From: Sulfuriflexus sp032250955
GTDB lineage: Bacteria > Pseudomonadota > Gammaproteobacteria > AKS1
Assembly: GCF_032250955.1 (NCBI RefSeq)
Contig: NZ_JAVVES010000004.1
Location: 1-64,000 of the forward strand
Direction: 5' to 3'
DNA length: 64,000 bases
Shown: positions 1-9,093 of the stretch, in pieces
Numbering within the stretch: position 1 is the stretch's first letter
Layout of the letters: every line of letters starts with the position of its first letter
Notes under the pieces: generated by a model
Seen by the model: the letters and a program-made list of their open reading frames with translations, nothing else
The model's database searches: none
Told to the model about the DNA's origin: nothing
Program-made: the position numbers and the translations under genes

Positions 1-62
1 CATTCGCCTAAGCTGTCAAACTACGACAGCCAAGGCGCTGGTTATCCCTGAGGGAGAAGGAA

Positions 63-695
63 TCACACTTCAGGAAGAAGGAATTCCATTTCATGCAGCA
101 ACACCTCCACCTCACTCACACTCACCCTCTCCATCGGCTTGCCATCAACCGGCGATAACGGTGCCTGTCGCTGCCCGGTTACAGGAAAGACGACAATATC
201 GATCGGCACATCACCCGCAACAAAGCTATAGGCGGTAAACTGTTCATAGTGATCTCTGCTAACGCGAAAACGCTTTTCGCGCTGTTCGTGCGGGATCTTG
301 TGCCGACTCAAAAAGTGGCTGACCGCTTCAGGGGTATCGGCAAATACATGCAGGTTAACATCAGAGTGTTCGCCGGCGGTGCCACGCAATACCGAGCCCA
401 CCAGGCGCGGATGAAATTCCTGTAACAGGCCCATGGCCTTGATGGCGGTATGTCTGAGTACCTGTAGACGCTGCGGCTGGGCCCGGGATTTAAAGATGCG
501 CTGGTATTCAAAGATCGCTTCTTCGACCTCGGTATTGCGCGGCATGACATGCCGATCACTAATGCCGATAGCCTCTGCGGCCTTTTGCTTGGCCGAGTAA
601 AAGTCCTTGATGCCGTGCTCGACCATCAGGCGCGCTGCATCCTGCGCGATACGCTGGCGTGTTTGTGAATCACGACGGGGCGGGTTGCGGCCCAT
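63..695 (-). CDS. Uncharacterised nucleotidyltransferase-fold protein
   Basis: A 210-residue soluble protein whose function I do not recognise. The middle carries a Pol-beta-type nucleotidyltransferase signature: G100-S101, then D112-V-N114 where active enzymes have Asp-x-Asp, and a third acidic position at D166 in a VPIDIVVF strand. The Asn in place of the second catalytic Asp leaves activity uncertain. The N-terminal 60 residues are basic and helical, ending in a segment typical of DNA- or RNA-associated proteins. It starts with ATG at 693-695 and lies downstream of the PBP1A gene on the same strand, 58 bases from that gene's stop codon, so the two may be co-transcribed. Homologues in databases sometimes carry misleading cell-wall ligase names; nothing in this sequence supports that. 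Confidence 0.7.
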   Translation of the reverse strand: MGRNPPRRDSQTRQRIAQDAARLMVEHGIKDFYSAKQKAAEAIGISDRHVMPRNTEVEEAIFEYQRIFKSRAQPQRLQVLRHTAIKAMGLLQEFHPRLVGSVLRGTAGEHSDVNLHVFADTPEAVSHFLSRHKIPHEQREKRFRVSRDHYEQFTAYSFVAGDVPIDIVVFPVTGQRQAPLSPVDGKPMERVSVSEVEVLLHEMEFLLPEV

Positions 696-753
696 GCTGA
701 AGGCCCTCTTTCAGGTTATTCTTCTAACAACATTTATATCAGCAATGCTGCTG

Positions 754-3330
754 TCAGAATAGTTGTTCCGGGATGGCTGGCTGTTTGACCTCGGTGCCGG
801 CGTCGGCAGTCCCACCTGCCTCGACCGTTTTCTTTGGCACCGATTCGGTACGGAAGGTCTCAAAGATAGCATTGCTTTGGCCCTCTGCGGCAAGCAGACC
901 CGTTTCCGGATCCAGCCTGACAGTAACCAGACCAGGCGGCATTTCAAAGTCTTCTTCCGGCATGCCCTTCGTGGCATTTTCCATGAAATAAATCCACATC
1001 GGCAGCGCGGCACTGGCACCGGTTTCGCGTCTGCCCAGGGGCGTGTGCCTGTCAAAACCAATCCAGGCAGTGGTGACCAGTGCATTATTGAAACCGGAGA
1101 ACCAGGCATCTTTTTGATCGTTGGTGGTGCCCGTTTTACCCGCCAGGTCCCGACGGCCGATACGCAATGCCCGGCGACCGGTACCCAGTTGAATAACATC
1201 GCGCAGGATGGTCCGCATAATGTAATTGACCTGTTCGCTCATCACACGTGGGGCATATCGTGGTGTTCGTTCTTCGCCGGTCGGCCCAGGCAGATCGGGC
1301 CCGGTCGTCGCTGTTACATCGGCGCTGGCCTCCACAGCAATCGGGTCTGGTGCGACCTCAGTTTCAGGTTGCTGCTCACAGTCGCGACAGACACGCAATG
1401 GTTCATGCCGATAGATAACATTACCTTCACTGTCTTCAATACGGTCAATAAAGTACGGTTCCACCCGGTAGCCACCGTTAGCCAGCACCGCATAGGAAGT
1501 AGCTACCTCCAGCGGCGTCAGCGAGGCACTGCCGAGGGCAAGAGATAAATCCCTTGGTAGCCTGGTGCTATCCAGACCCAGTTGTTCCAGGTAGCTGATC
1601 GCCTTGTTGATACCCATGGCGCGCAGCAAGCGGATGGAAACCAGGTTGCGTGACTTGGTCAAGGCAACACGCAATCGTGTCGGTCCATGGAACTTGCCGC
1701 TGTAGTTTTCCGGTCGCCAGGTATTTTCCAGCCCGGCATCCTCAAACACGACCGGCGCATCATTAATCAGGCTCGCAGCCGTAAAGCCGTTTTCCAGTGC
1801 CGCTGCATAAATAAACGGCTTGATATTGGAGCCAGGCTGGCGGCGTGCCTGTATCGCACGATTGAATTTACTCTGGTAATAGTCATAACCACCGATCAGC
1901 GCCTGCACCGCACCGTCTTCCGGCCCGAGGCTGATCAGGGCGCCCTCGACTTCAGGAAGTTGCGCTAACTGCCAGGCGCCGCTCTCGTCCTGGTTGACCC
2001 TTATCAGGTCGCCCCGGCGGAGAATATCCGCTGCATATTTTGGCTGGGGGCCACGTCCGTTTTCATCCTTGAAGGCGCGTGCCCACTTCAGGCCATCCCA
2101 TTCAATACGTACGATGTCACCATTGCCGGTCATTGCACTCACGGCCTGATCCTCGAGATGCATGACCAGGGCCGGGGCCAGGCCAGCAACAACGCGGTGC
2201 TTGTTCAGCGTGGCCCGCAGCGGCTCCTGCAGTTCTGCGGAGAGCTCCGGGAGCTCAACAGCAACGGCCGTCTCTCCCTTGGGACGATTCAGTGCCGGGG
2301 CCTCGATGGCGATGGCGGGCAGGGCAGCCAGCAGCGCCGGCCCGAATTCAACATGCCCTTCCGCGCCACGGTAACCATGTCGACGATCATATTCGAGCAG
2401 GTTGCGCTGGACGGCCTGGTAGGCATATCGCTGCAGGCGTGTATCCAGCGTCGTGTAAACATTATAACCGGAGGTATAGACCTCCTCACCGTAACGCTCG
2501 ATCATCTCTGCACGTACCATCTCGGCCACGTAGGGGGCGGACAGTTCGATATCCTGACCATGCAGACTGGCGTTATCTGCGGTAGCCACGGCCTGCTCAA
2601 AGGTCGGCTTATCGATGAACCCCAGTTCCTGCATACGGCCGAGGATGTAGTCACGACGCAGGGTTGCTCGGCGGATATTGACGATGGGGTTGTAGCGCGA
2701 GGGCGCCTTGGGCAGGCCCGCGATCATGGCCATCTGCCAGACACTTAACTCATTGATATCCTTGCCATAATAAACCTGTGCCGCAGCGGCCACGCCGTAG
2801 GAACGGTGGCCGAGGTAGATCTTGTTGACATACAGCTCGAGGATTTCCTGCTTGCTCAGGTGCCGTTCGATCGTCAGGGCAAGGAATATCTCGCTAATCT
2901 TGCGCAGGTAGGTCTTCTCCCGGGAGAGGAAAAAGTTGCGCGCCACCTGCATGGTAATCGTGCTCCCGCCCTGGCCCTTCTCACCGGTCTTAATCAGGTG
3001 CGCGACCGCGCGCAAAATACCCTGGTAATCGACGCCGGGGTGTTCATAAAAACGATTATCCTCGGCGGCCAGGATAGCCTTGATCATAAGCGCCGGGACA
3101 TCGTCGTATCGCAGGGGGGCGCGTTTCTTTTCACCAAACTCGGCGATCAAACCGCCATCCCGCGAATGCACGCGCAGGGGAGTCTGCAGATGCACATCCT
3201 TGAGTGACTCGATCGATGGCAGATCCGGGGCCAGATAAAGATATGTGCCCGCCGTGGCGACCACGCCAAGCGTGAAGGCACTGAACAGTCCGATCAGGCT
3301 AAGGCGAAGGAATTTAAGGAAAAATTTCAT
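754..3330 (-). CDS. mrcA: Penicillin-binding protein 1A, bifunctional peptidoglycan synthase
   Basis: Class A PBP that polymerises lipid II and cross-links peptidoglycan at the periplasmic face of the inner membrane. Starting at MKFFLKFLRL (3330) gives 858 residues, close to E. coli PBP1A. The first 35 residues form the membrane anchor. The transglycosylase domain shows EDNRFYEHPGVDYQG and GGSTITMQVARN. The transpeptidase domain shows the nucleophile box S-N-I-K in RQPGSNIKPF, the S-R-N box, and KTGTT. An upstream in-frame ATG at 3375 would add 15 residues that look unlike a signal sequence, so I prefer 3330. It is divergent from pilMNOPQ, the usual gammaproteobacterial arrangement. An OB-like insert sits between the two catalytic domains. 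Confidence 0.95.
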   Translation of the reverse strand: MKFFLKFLRLSLIGLFSAFTLGVVATAGTYLYLAPDLPSIESLKDVHLQTPLRVHSRDGGLIAEFGEKKRAPLRYDDVPALMIKAILAAEDNRFYEHPGVDYQGILRAVAHLIKTGEKGQGGSTITMQVARNFFLSREKTYLRKISEIFLALTIERHLSKQEILELYVNKIYLGHRSYGVAAAAQVYYGKDINELSVWQMAMIAGLPKAPSRYNPIVNIRRATLRRDYILGRMQELGFIDKPTFEQAVATADNASLHGQDIELSAPYVAEMVRAEMIERYGEEVYTSGYNVYTTLDTRLQRYAYQAVQRNLLEYDRRHGYRGAEGHVEFGPALLAALPAIAIEAPALNRPKGETAVAVELPELSAELQEPLRATLNKHRVVAGLAPALVMHLEDQAVSAMTGNGDIVRIEWDGLKWARAFKDENGRGPQPKYAADILRRGDLIRVNQDESGAWQLAQLPEVEGALISLGPEDGAVQALIGGYDYYQSKFNRAIQARRQPGSNIKPFIYAAALENGFTAASLINDAPVVFEDAGLENTWRPENYSGKFHGPTRLRVALTKSRNLVSIRLLRAMGINKAISYLEQLGLDSTRLPRDLSLALGSASLTPLEVATSYAVLANGGYRVEPYFIDRIEDSEGNVIYRHEPLRVCRDCEQQPETEVAPDPIAVEASADVTATTGPDLPGPTGEERTPRYAPRVMSEQVNYIMRTILRDVIQLGTGRRALRIGRRDLAGKTGTTNDQKDAWFSGFNNALVTTAWIGFDRHTPLGRRETGASAALPMWIYFMENATKGMPEEDFEMPPGLVTVRLDPETGLLAAEGQSNAIFETFRTESVPKKTVEAGGTADAGTEVKQPAIPEQLF

Positions 3331-3460
3331 GAAATGCGTGTAAGCGATTGATTCCCGGGTTGTGACCCGCGTCAAAGTGTTATTCCGATGGATGGATTAT
3401 AAAGGTAATCCAAAACATTGCGATACTGGTAAAAGGCATTAATTTACTATTGATAAATAC

Positions 3461-3489
3461 TTGACTCTGGTATTTAATGTAGTTAAACA
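3461..3489 (+). promoter_or_regulatory. Putative sigma-70 promoter of pilMNOPQ
   Basis: TTGACT at 3461-3466 and TAAACA at 3484-3489 are separated by 17 bases in the AT-rich gap between mrcA and pilM. The pilM start codon follows 42 bases downstream. The -35 box is one base from consensus and the -10 box is weaker. Confidence 0.5.
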
Positions 3490-3531
3490 TATAAGTTCGC
3501 TAAGCGCACGGATGATAAAAGGAAAATAAAG

Positions 3532-4602
3532 GTGGCGTTCTCAAGTCTCTTCCAAAAAAAGCAGCCCCCGCTACTGGGGCTCGACATCAGCTCCACGGCC
3601 GTCAAGCTGCTGGAATTGAGTCAATCGGGTGGTCGTTACCGCGTGGAAAGCTACGCTGTAGAGCCTCTGCCCCTTAATTCCGTAATTGAAAAGAATATCA
3701 GCGATGTTGAGGCCGTCGGTGAGGCCATCAAACGCGCGGTCAAGCGTTCCGGCAGCAAGACGAAAAATGCCGCCGTCGCCGTGGCCGGCTCTGCCGTTAT
3801 CACCAAGGTGATTTCCATGCCGGCCTCGCTTTCCGATGAGGATATGGCCAGCCAGATTGAGCTCGAGGCCGACCAGTATATCCCTTACCCGCTGGAAGAA
3901 GTGAATATCGACTTCGAGATCATTGGCCGCTCCGACAATAATGATGAGCGTGTCGATGTCCTGCTCGCCGCCTCCCGCAGTGAAAACGTCGATGTACGTA
4001 TTGCTGCCTGCGAGATTGGTGGTCTGAAGGCCGCTATTGTCGATGTTGAGGCCTATGCCATGGAGAATGCCGCCGAGTTACTCGCTGACCAGCTGCCAGA
4101 ACGCGGTATCGGCAAGACTGTCGCCATTATTGATATTGGCGCGACCATGACCACGCTCAGCGTGCTGCACGACAACAAGATTATTTACACTCGGGAACAG
4201 GTATTCGGTGGCAAGCAGCTCACGGAAGAAATTCAGCGCCGCTATGGCCTGTCCTACGAAGAAGCCGGTATGGCCAAGCGCCAGGGTGGTCTGCCGGATA
4301 ACTACGTGCCGGAAGTCCTTGAACCTTTCAAGGAGGCCATGGCGCAACAAGTCAGTCGCTCACTGCAATTCTTCTTTTCATCAAGCCAGTACAACAGTGT
4401 CGATCATATTGTACTGGCAGGTGGGAGTGCCTCGATCTCCGGCGTCGATGAACTGATCGAATCCAAGCTTGGCACCAATACCAGTGTCGCTAATCCGTTT
4501 GCGAATATGTCCTTGTCGTCACGGGTCAAGGCGCAGACGCTGAGTAACGATGCGCCGGCGCTGATGATTTCCTGCGGTCTGGCTTTAAGGAGTTTTGACT
4601 AA
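3532..4602 (+). CDS. pilM: Type IV pilus inner-membrane platform protein PilM
   Basis: Cytoplasmic actin-like ATPase of the type IV pilus machine; it binds the N-terminal tail of PilN and links the platform to the assembly motors. It has 356 residues, as usual for the family. The N-terminal phosphate loop LLGLDISSTAVKLLEL and the later VAIIDIGATMTTLSVL strand and HIVLAGGSASISG motif match the actin/FtsA fold. The start is GTG at 3532, preceded by a purine-rich AAAGGAAAATAAAG ribosome site. The stop codon TAA shares one base with the pilN start, which points to translational coupling. First gene of a five-gene operon. Confidence 0.95.
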   Translation: MAFSSLFQKKQPPLLGLDISSTAVKLLELSQSGGRYRVESYAVEPLPLNSVIEKNISDVEAVGEAIKRAVKRSGSKTKNAAVAVAGSAVITKVISMPASLSDEDMASQIELEADQYIPYPLEEVNIDFEIIGRSDNNDERVDVLLAASRSENVDVRIAACEIGGLKAAIVDVEAYAMENAAELLADQLPERGIGKTVAIIDIGATMTTLSVLHDNKIIYTREQVFGGKQLTEEIQRRYGLSYEEAGMAKRQGGLPDNYVPEVLEPFKEAMAQQVSRSLQFFFSSSQYNSVDHIVLAGGSASISGVDELIESKLGTNTSVANPFANMSLSSRVKAQTLSNDAPALMISCGLALRSFD

Positions 4603-5174
4603 TGGCAAGGATTAACCTGTTACCGTGGCGCGACGAACTGCGCAAAGAACGGCAAAAACAATTTCAAACCATTGCTGGCCTGGCAGCCCTCCTGACGCTT
4701 GCCATTATTGCGCTCGTCCACATTCGCATGGGTGCCATTATCGATAACCAGCAGTCGCGCAACAATTATCTCGAGAGTGAAATCAAGGTGCTGGACAAGC
4801 GCATCAAGGAAATCAAGAATCTCGAAAAGGAAAAGGCCCACCTGCTGGCGCGCATGGATATTATCCAGCAATTGCAGGGTAGCCGCCCACAGGTCGTGCA
4901 TGTGTTTGACGAACTCGTCACCACCCTGCCGGATGGCGTGTACCTGACCAGCATCAAGAATGCGGGCACAGGCATTACCCTGGATGGCTTTGCCCAGTCC
5001 AATGCGCGGGTCTCTTCTTATATGCGTAAAGTCGATAATGCCGACTGGTTATCCGACCCTCGCCTGAATGTAATCGAAACAAAAGATGAAAAGGGTCAGC
5101 GCATCAGCAAGTTTGTCCTCAATGTTCGCCAGACGAGTCCTGGTAGCGAAACGACCGGGGAGGACGTTCAATGA
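4602..5174 (+). CDS. pilN: Type IV pilus assembly protein PilN
   Basis: Bitopic inner-membrane protein of 190 residues that bridges cytoplasmic PilM and periplasmic PilO. The N-terminus MARINLLPWRDELRKERQK contains the conserved INLLPWR motif that docks into PilM. One membrane segment spans about residues 24-45. A coiled coil follows (about 48-85), then a ferredoxin-like periplasmic domain. The start overlaps the pilM stop by one base, and the end overlaps pilO by four bases. Confidence 0.95.
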   Translation: MARINLLPWRDELRKERQKQFQTIAGLAALLTLAIIALVHIRMGAIIDNQQSRNNYLESEIKVLDKRIKEIKNLEKEKAHLLARMDIIQQLQGSRPQVVHVFDELVTTLPDGVYLTSIKNAGTGITLDGFAQSNARVSSYMRKVDNADWLSDPRLNVIETKDEKGQRISKFVLNVRQTSPGSETTGEDVQ

Positions 5175-5770
5175 ATCTGAATGAACTAAATGAACTTGAT
5201 TTTCAGGACATGGGTAATTGGCCGCTGCCGGCCAAGGTCATGGCGATTGTCTTGCTCTGCGCCTTAATCCTGTTTGCCGGTTACTGGTTCGATACCAAGG
5301 ACCAACAGGCACAGATTGATCGTCTCGAACAAACAGAACGCAAGCTGAAGCAGGACTTCAGGGTCAATGCCAGCAAGGCCGCCAACCTTGAACTCTACAA
5401 GCAGCAAATGGTCGATATGCAACAGTCCTTCGGTGCCATGCTCAAGCAACTGCCGAGTAAAACAGAGGTCGCTGAACTGCTGGTTGATATCTCCCAGACC
5501 GGCCTGGCCAGCGGCCTTGAGTTTGAGCTGTTCCAGCCAACCGCCGAGGTGCCCCTCGAATTCTATGCCGAGTTGCCCATTAAACTGCGGGTTACCGGCG
5601 ACTATCACGAATTCGGTAATTTTGTCAGCGGTGTTGCCGCCCTGCCGCGTATCGTGACCCTGCATGACTTCGTTATTACCCCCGCGAAGGATGGCAAGCT
5701 GGTGATGAAAGCCACGGCGAAGACCTATCGTTACCTTGATGAAGAAGAAACACAGGAGGCTGCGAAATGA
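5171..5770 (+). CDS. pilO: Type IV pilus assembly protein PilO
   Basis: Bitopic inner-membrane protein of 199 residues that forms heterodimers with PilN and contacts the PilP lipoprotein. The membrane segment is at about residues 22-42 (VMAIVLLCALILFAGYWF). It is followed by a coiled coil rich in Gln, Lys and Glu and then the periplasmic ferredoxin-like domain, including the typical YHEFGNFVSGVAALPRIVTL segment. ATGA overlaps at both ends couple it to pilN and pilP. Confidence 0.95.
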   Translation: MNLNELNELDFQDMGNWPLPAKVMAIVLLCALILFAGYWFDTKDQQAQIDRLEQTERKLKQDFRVNASKAANLELYKQQMVDMQQSFGAMLKQLPSKTEVAELLVDISQTGLASGLEFELFQPTAEVPLEFYAELPIKLRVTGDYHEFGNFVSGVAALPRIVTLHDFVITPAKDGKLVMKATAKTYRYLDEEETQEAAK

Positions 5771-6318
5771 GCATAACCAGGCATTTCTCACGCGCCCTGT
5801 TAGTGACTGCCGTCAGTGCGGCTCTGGTCGCCTGTGACAGCGCCACGCATCAGGACCTGCAAGACTTTGTCGCCACGACCAAGGCGCGGGCTCTGAAAAC
5901 AACATCGGTCGAGCCTTTACCTGATATCAAGCCTTATGAAACCTATCTCTATAAGGCCGACAGCAAGCGTGACCCGTTCGCGCCGACCCTGGCCATTGAC
6001 GAGGCTATCGAAACCGCAGACGGCGACGGCATACACCCTGATCCCAATCGTCGTAAGGAAGCCCTGGAGAACTATCCCCTGGATTCGTTACGCATGGTAG
6101 GCACCCTGCAACGTGATGACCAGTTATGGGCCATCGTTAATGTGATTAATAACCCGGACAGTGGTATTCACCGGGTTATTACCGGCAACTACATGGGCCA
6201 GAACCATGGCCAAATCGTTCGAATCTCTGATGAACAAATTGAACTCGTAGAAATCATTCCGAATGGACTTGGAGGCTGGCGCGAAAGCGAAACCTCTATT
6301 GCCCTGAGTGAAGAATGA
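5767..6318 (+). CDS. pilP: Type IV pilus lipoprotein PilP
   Basis: Lipoprotein of 183 residues connecting PilN/PilO to the PilQ secretin. The signal peptide ends in a lipobox with Cys at about residue 23 (LVAC-DS). The family's characteristic segment KADSKRDPFAP lies at about residues 63-73, and the C-terminal half carries the small beta domain (SLRMVGTLQRDDQLWAIV) that binds the N domains of PilQ. ATGA overlaps join it to pilO upstream and pilQ downstream. Confidence 0.95.
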   Translation: MSITRHFSRALLVTAVSAALVACDSATHQDLQDFVATTKARALKTTSVEPLPDIKPYETYLYKADSKRDPFAPTLAIDEAIETADGDGIHPDPNRRKEALENYPLDSLRMVGTLQRDDQLWAIVNVINNPDSGIHRVITGNYMGQNHGQIVRISDEQIELVEIIPNGLGGWRESETSIALSEE

Positions 6319-8453
6319 GGGGACGCACAATGAGTGGAATAAAAAGAAATAATATACACAAACTGTTTACATCACTGGCATCGCTGAGCTGCCTGCTGGT
6401 GATGTCGGCATCGGCCTATGCGGCAGCGGCACTGGAGGACATCAGTTACTCCACCCTGCCTGGCAACAAGGTACAGGTAAAGCTTAGTCTCTCCGGCGAT
6501 GTCGCTGAGCCTATCAGCTTCACCACGGATGACCCGGCACGTATTGCGCTGACCTTCTCCGAGACAACCAGTAACCTGGCGAAAAAGAGCCAGCCTATCG
6601 GTATCGGTGTCGCCCGTAGTGTCACGGCGGTTGAAGCCGGCGGCCGCACCCGCGTAGTACTGAACCTGGTGCGCCTGGTGCCTTACAACCTGGAAAAACG
6701 GGATAACAGCATTCTGATAACACTTGATACCGGTGGCAGCAGTACCGGCACGGAAGTGGCCACCGCCGCTCGTCAATCCGCTGCCCGCACCGGCGAGACT
6801 CATAGCATCAAAAATATCGACTTCCGTCGCGGCAATAAGGGCGAGGGTCGTGTCGTCGTCACCCTTTCCGATCCAAAAGCCATTGTCGACCTGCGCGAAG
6901 AAGGTGGCAAAATCATTGCCGACTTCCTCAATGCCGACTTGCCGGAAAGACTCGAGCAGCGCCTGGATGTAGGTGACTTTGCCACCCCGGTTGCCAGCAT
7001 CGAAACCTTCGAACGCGGCAACAATACCCGCATGATTATCGAACCCGGCATTGCCGAGTACGAACACCTTGCCTATCAGGCAGATAATGTCCTGACCATC
7101 GATGTCCGCCAGATCAGCAAAGAGAAGCAGGAGGAGCTGAAAAAGAAGAAGTTTGGCTACGTGGGTGAAAAACTCTCCCTTAACTTCCAGAATATCGAAG
7201 TGCGCTCAGTCCTGCAGTTGATCGCTGACTTTACCGGTCTCAACCTGATCACCAGTGACACTGTTCAGGGCAACCTGACCTTGCGTCTGAAAAATGTGCC
7301 CTGGGACCAGGCACTGGATATCATTCTCAAGACCAAGGGCCTGTCTATGCGCCGGACCGGCGATGTCATCCTGGTCGCACCGACCGAGGAAATCGCCGCC
7401 CGCGAAAAACTCGAACTCGAATCACAGAAGCAAATCGAGGACCTGGCCCCGTTACGTTCCGAGTACATGCAGGTCAACTATGCCAAGGCCAATGACCTCG
7501 CAGGGTTATTGAAGTCAACGGATAACTCACTGCTCTCTGAACGCGGCAATGTCACCATTGATGAGCGTACCAATACCCTCCTGGTTCAGGATACCGCGGA
7601 CAAGCTGGCGGAAATCCGCAGCCTGGTGGAAAAACTCGATATCCCGGTCCGCCAGGTGCTGATCGAATCCCGTATCGTCGTCGCCAACGATGACTTCAGC
7701 AAAGACCTCGGGGTTCGCTTCGGTGTGGCCAACCGCAGAAAGGAAACTCTAGGCGAGACTGTTGGCACAAGCAATACTGCCATTGCCGGCAACCTGACCG
7801 GTACCACGGACCTCATTAACTTTAATACCCTGACCAATACCGACGGCCTCAATGTCAACCTGCCGGCAGCACCGGTCGATGCCGCGGCCGCTTCATTTGC
7901 CCTGGCGATCGCGAAGCTGCCGTTCGGCAGCCTGTTGCAACTGGAGCTCTCGGCCCTGCAACAAGAGGGTCGTGGTGAGGTCATCTCAAACCCGCGCGTG
8001 ATCACATCCAACCAGAAAGAGGCCTATATCGAACAGGGTACGGAAATTCCATTCCTGGAAGCTAGCTCCAGTGGCGCGGCTACCATCAGTTTCAAAAAAG
8101 CCGTGCTGAGTCTTAAGGTGACCCCACAGATCACCCCGGATGACCGTGTTATCATGGACCTGACCGTCACCCAGGATACTATCGGTCAATTCATCGCCCT
8201 TGCCGGCTCTTCGGTACCGAGCATCGATACCCAGGAAGTCACCACCCAGGTGCTAGTTGATAACGGTGAAACGGTCGTCCTCGGTGGCGTCTATCGCCGC
8301 GAGAAACGCAACGAAAATGACCGGGTACCCTTCTTCGGTGACCTGCCCTATGTGGGCTTCCTGTTCCGTCAGACCAAAGACGTTGATGAAAAACAGGAAC
8401 TGCTGGTCTTCATCACGCCGAAGATCATCAAGGATGCTCTACAGCTTAATTGA
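6315..8453 (+). CDS. pilQ: Type IV pilus secretin PilQ
   Basis: Outer-membrane secretin through which the pilus fibre exits. From the first ATG it has 712 residues. Order of parts: signal peptide ending near AYAA, two AMIN-type beta domains that bind peptidoglycan (about 40-250), the STN/N0 domain (KLSLNFQNIEVRSVLQLIADFTGLN), an N1 domain, and the secretin barrel with the signature VLGGVYRREK and the VPFFGDLPYVGFLFR end motif. Two starts compete. ATG 6315 overlaps the pilP stop by four bases, like the other junctions. ATG 6330 is preceded by GAGGGG at good spacing. The mature protein is unaffected. A terminator hairpin follows. Confidence 0.95.
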   Translation: MRGRTMSGIKRNNIHKLFTSLASLSCLLVMSASAYAAAALEDISYSTLPGNKVQVKLSLSGDVAEPISFTTDDPARIALTFSETTSNLAKKSQPIGIGVARSVTAVEAGGRTRVVLNLVRLVPYNLEKRDNSILITLDTGGSSTGTEVATAARQSAARTGETHSIKNIDFRRGNKGEGRVVVTLSDPKAIVDLREEGGKIIADFLNADLPERLEQRLDVGDFATPVASIETFERGNNTRMIIEPGIAEYEHLAYQADNVLTIDVRQISKEKQEELKKKKFGYVGEKLSLNFQNIEVRSVLQLIADFTGLNLITSDTVQGNLTLRLKNVPWDQALDIILKTKGLSMRRTGDVILVAPTEEIAAREKLELESQKQIEDLAPLRSEYMQVNYAKANDLAGLLKSTDNSLLSERGNVTIDERTNTLLVQDTADKLAEIRSLVEKLDIPVRQVLIESRIVVANDDFSKDLGVRFGVANRRKETLGETVGTSNTAIAGNLTGTTDLINFNTLTNTDGLNVNLPAAPVDAAAASFALAIAKLPFGSLLQLELSALQQEGRGEVISNPRVITSNQKEAYIEQGTEIPFLEASSSGAATISFKKAVLSLKVTPQITPDDRVIMDLTVTQDTIGQFIALAGSSVPSIDTQEVTTQVLVDNGETVVLGGVYRREKRNENDRVPFFGDLPYVGFLFRQTKDVDEKQELLVFITPKIIKDALQLN

Positions 8454-8478
8454 TAACTCTTCTCTCTCGCGTCACAAT

Positions 8479-8507
8479 CGGGGTCTGGTAACAGACCCCG
8501 TTTTTTT
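8479..8507 (+). terminator. Intrinsic terminator after pilQ, abutting aroK
   Basis: A 9-bp perfect stem (8479-8487 pairs with 8492-8500) with a GTAA loop is followed by seven T residues at 8501-8507. It ends the pilMNOPQ transcript. The aroK ATG begins at 8508, the very next base, so the hairpin occupies the region where an aroK ribosome site would lie. Confidence 0.85.
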
Positions 8508-9023
8508 ATGAGCAAAGCAAACAATATCTTTCTTGTCGGCCCCATGGGTGCAGGCAAGACCAGTGTCGGCAGGCAACTGGCCAAAACCCTGGCTCGCGAG
8601 TTTCTTGATAGTGACAAGGAAATCGAGAGCCGTACCGGTGTGGATATCCCGACTATCTTCGACATCGAGGGCGAGGCCGGCTTTCGCAAGCGCGAGCAAC
8701 AGATGCTTGATGAACTCACGCAACGCGAGGACATCGTTCTGGCGACCGGTGGCGGCGCCATCCTGAGCAAGGAAAATCGCGAGTGGCTACAGCAGCGTGG
8801 TACGGTTATCTATCTCGGTGCCAGTGTTGACCAGCTCTACAAGCGCACTCGCCGGGACCGCAACCGTCCCTTGCTGCAAACCGAAAACCCCCGCCAGCGG
8901 ATCGCGGATCTGTTGGCAATGCGCGACCCGCTGTACCGCGAAACCGCCGACATCACCCTGGATACCGATGGTCACAACGTACGCTGGGTCGTGGAACAGA
9001 TTCTTGCGCACCTGCCGGGATGA
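8508..9023 (+). CDS. aroK: Shikimate kinase
   Basis: Phosphorylates shikimate to shikimate-3-phosphate with ATP in the aromatic amino acid pathway. It has 171 residues, normal for AroK. The Walker A loop is GPMGAGKT at 11-18; shikimate-binding DSDKEIESRTG, GEAGFRKRE and ATGGGAI follow, then the Arg-rich lid RTRRDRNRPLLQ. The start is fixed by alignment to the family (NIFLVGPMGAGK), yet the ATG follows directly on a terminator T-tract and has no Shine-Dalgarno sequence. Translation therefore probably relies on read-through mRNA refolding or on a leaderless transcript. aroB follows after 70 bases. Confidence 0.95.
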   Translation: MSKANNIFLVGPMGAGKTSVGRQLAKTLAREFLDSDKEIESRTGVDIPTIFDIEGEAGFRKREQQMLDELTQREDIVLATGGGAILSKENREWLQQRGTVIYLGASVDQLYKRTRRDRNRPLLQTENPRQRIADLLAMRDPLYRETADITLDTDGHNVRWVVEQILAHLPG

Positions 9024-9093
9024 ACTTGCGCAATACATTGATACATAAAACATTATATAATCCATCCAGACTTGAACGGATTAATCCGGGACT

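Noticed and set aside
763..1548. 261-codon plus-strand frame opposite mrcA
   Set aside because: Antisense shadow of a conserved PBP1A coding region with no recognisable motif.
8369..8770. 133-codon minus-strand frame across the pilQ-aroK junction
   Set aside because: It runs through the terminator and two certain genes on the other strand, and is rich in Ser/Arg as expected of a shadow.
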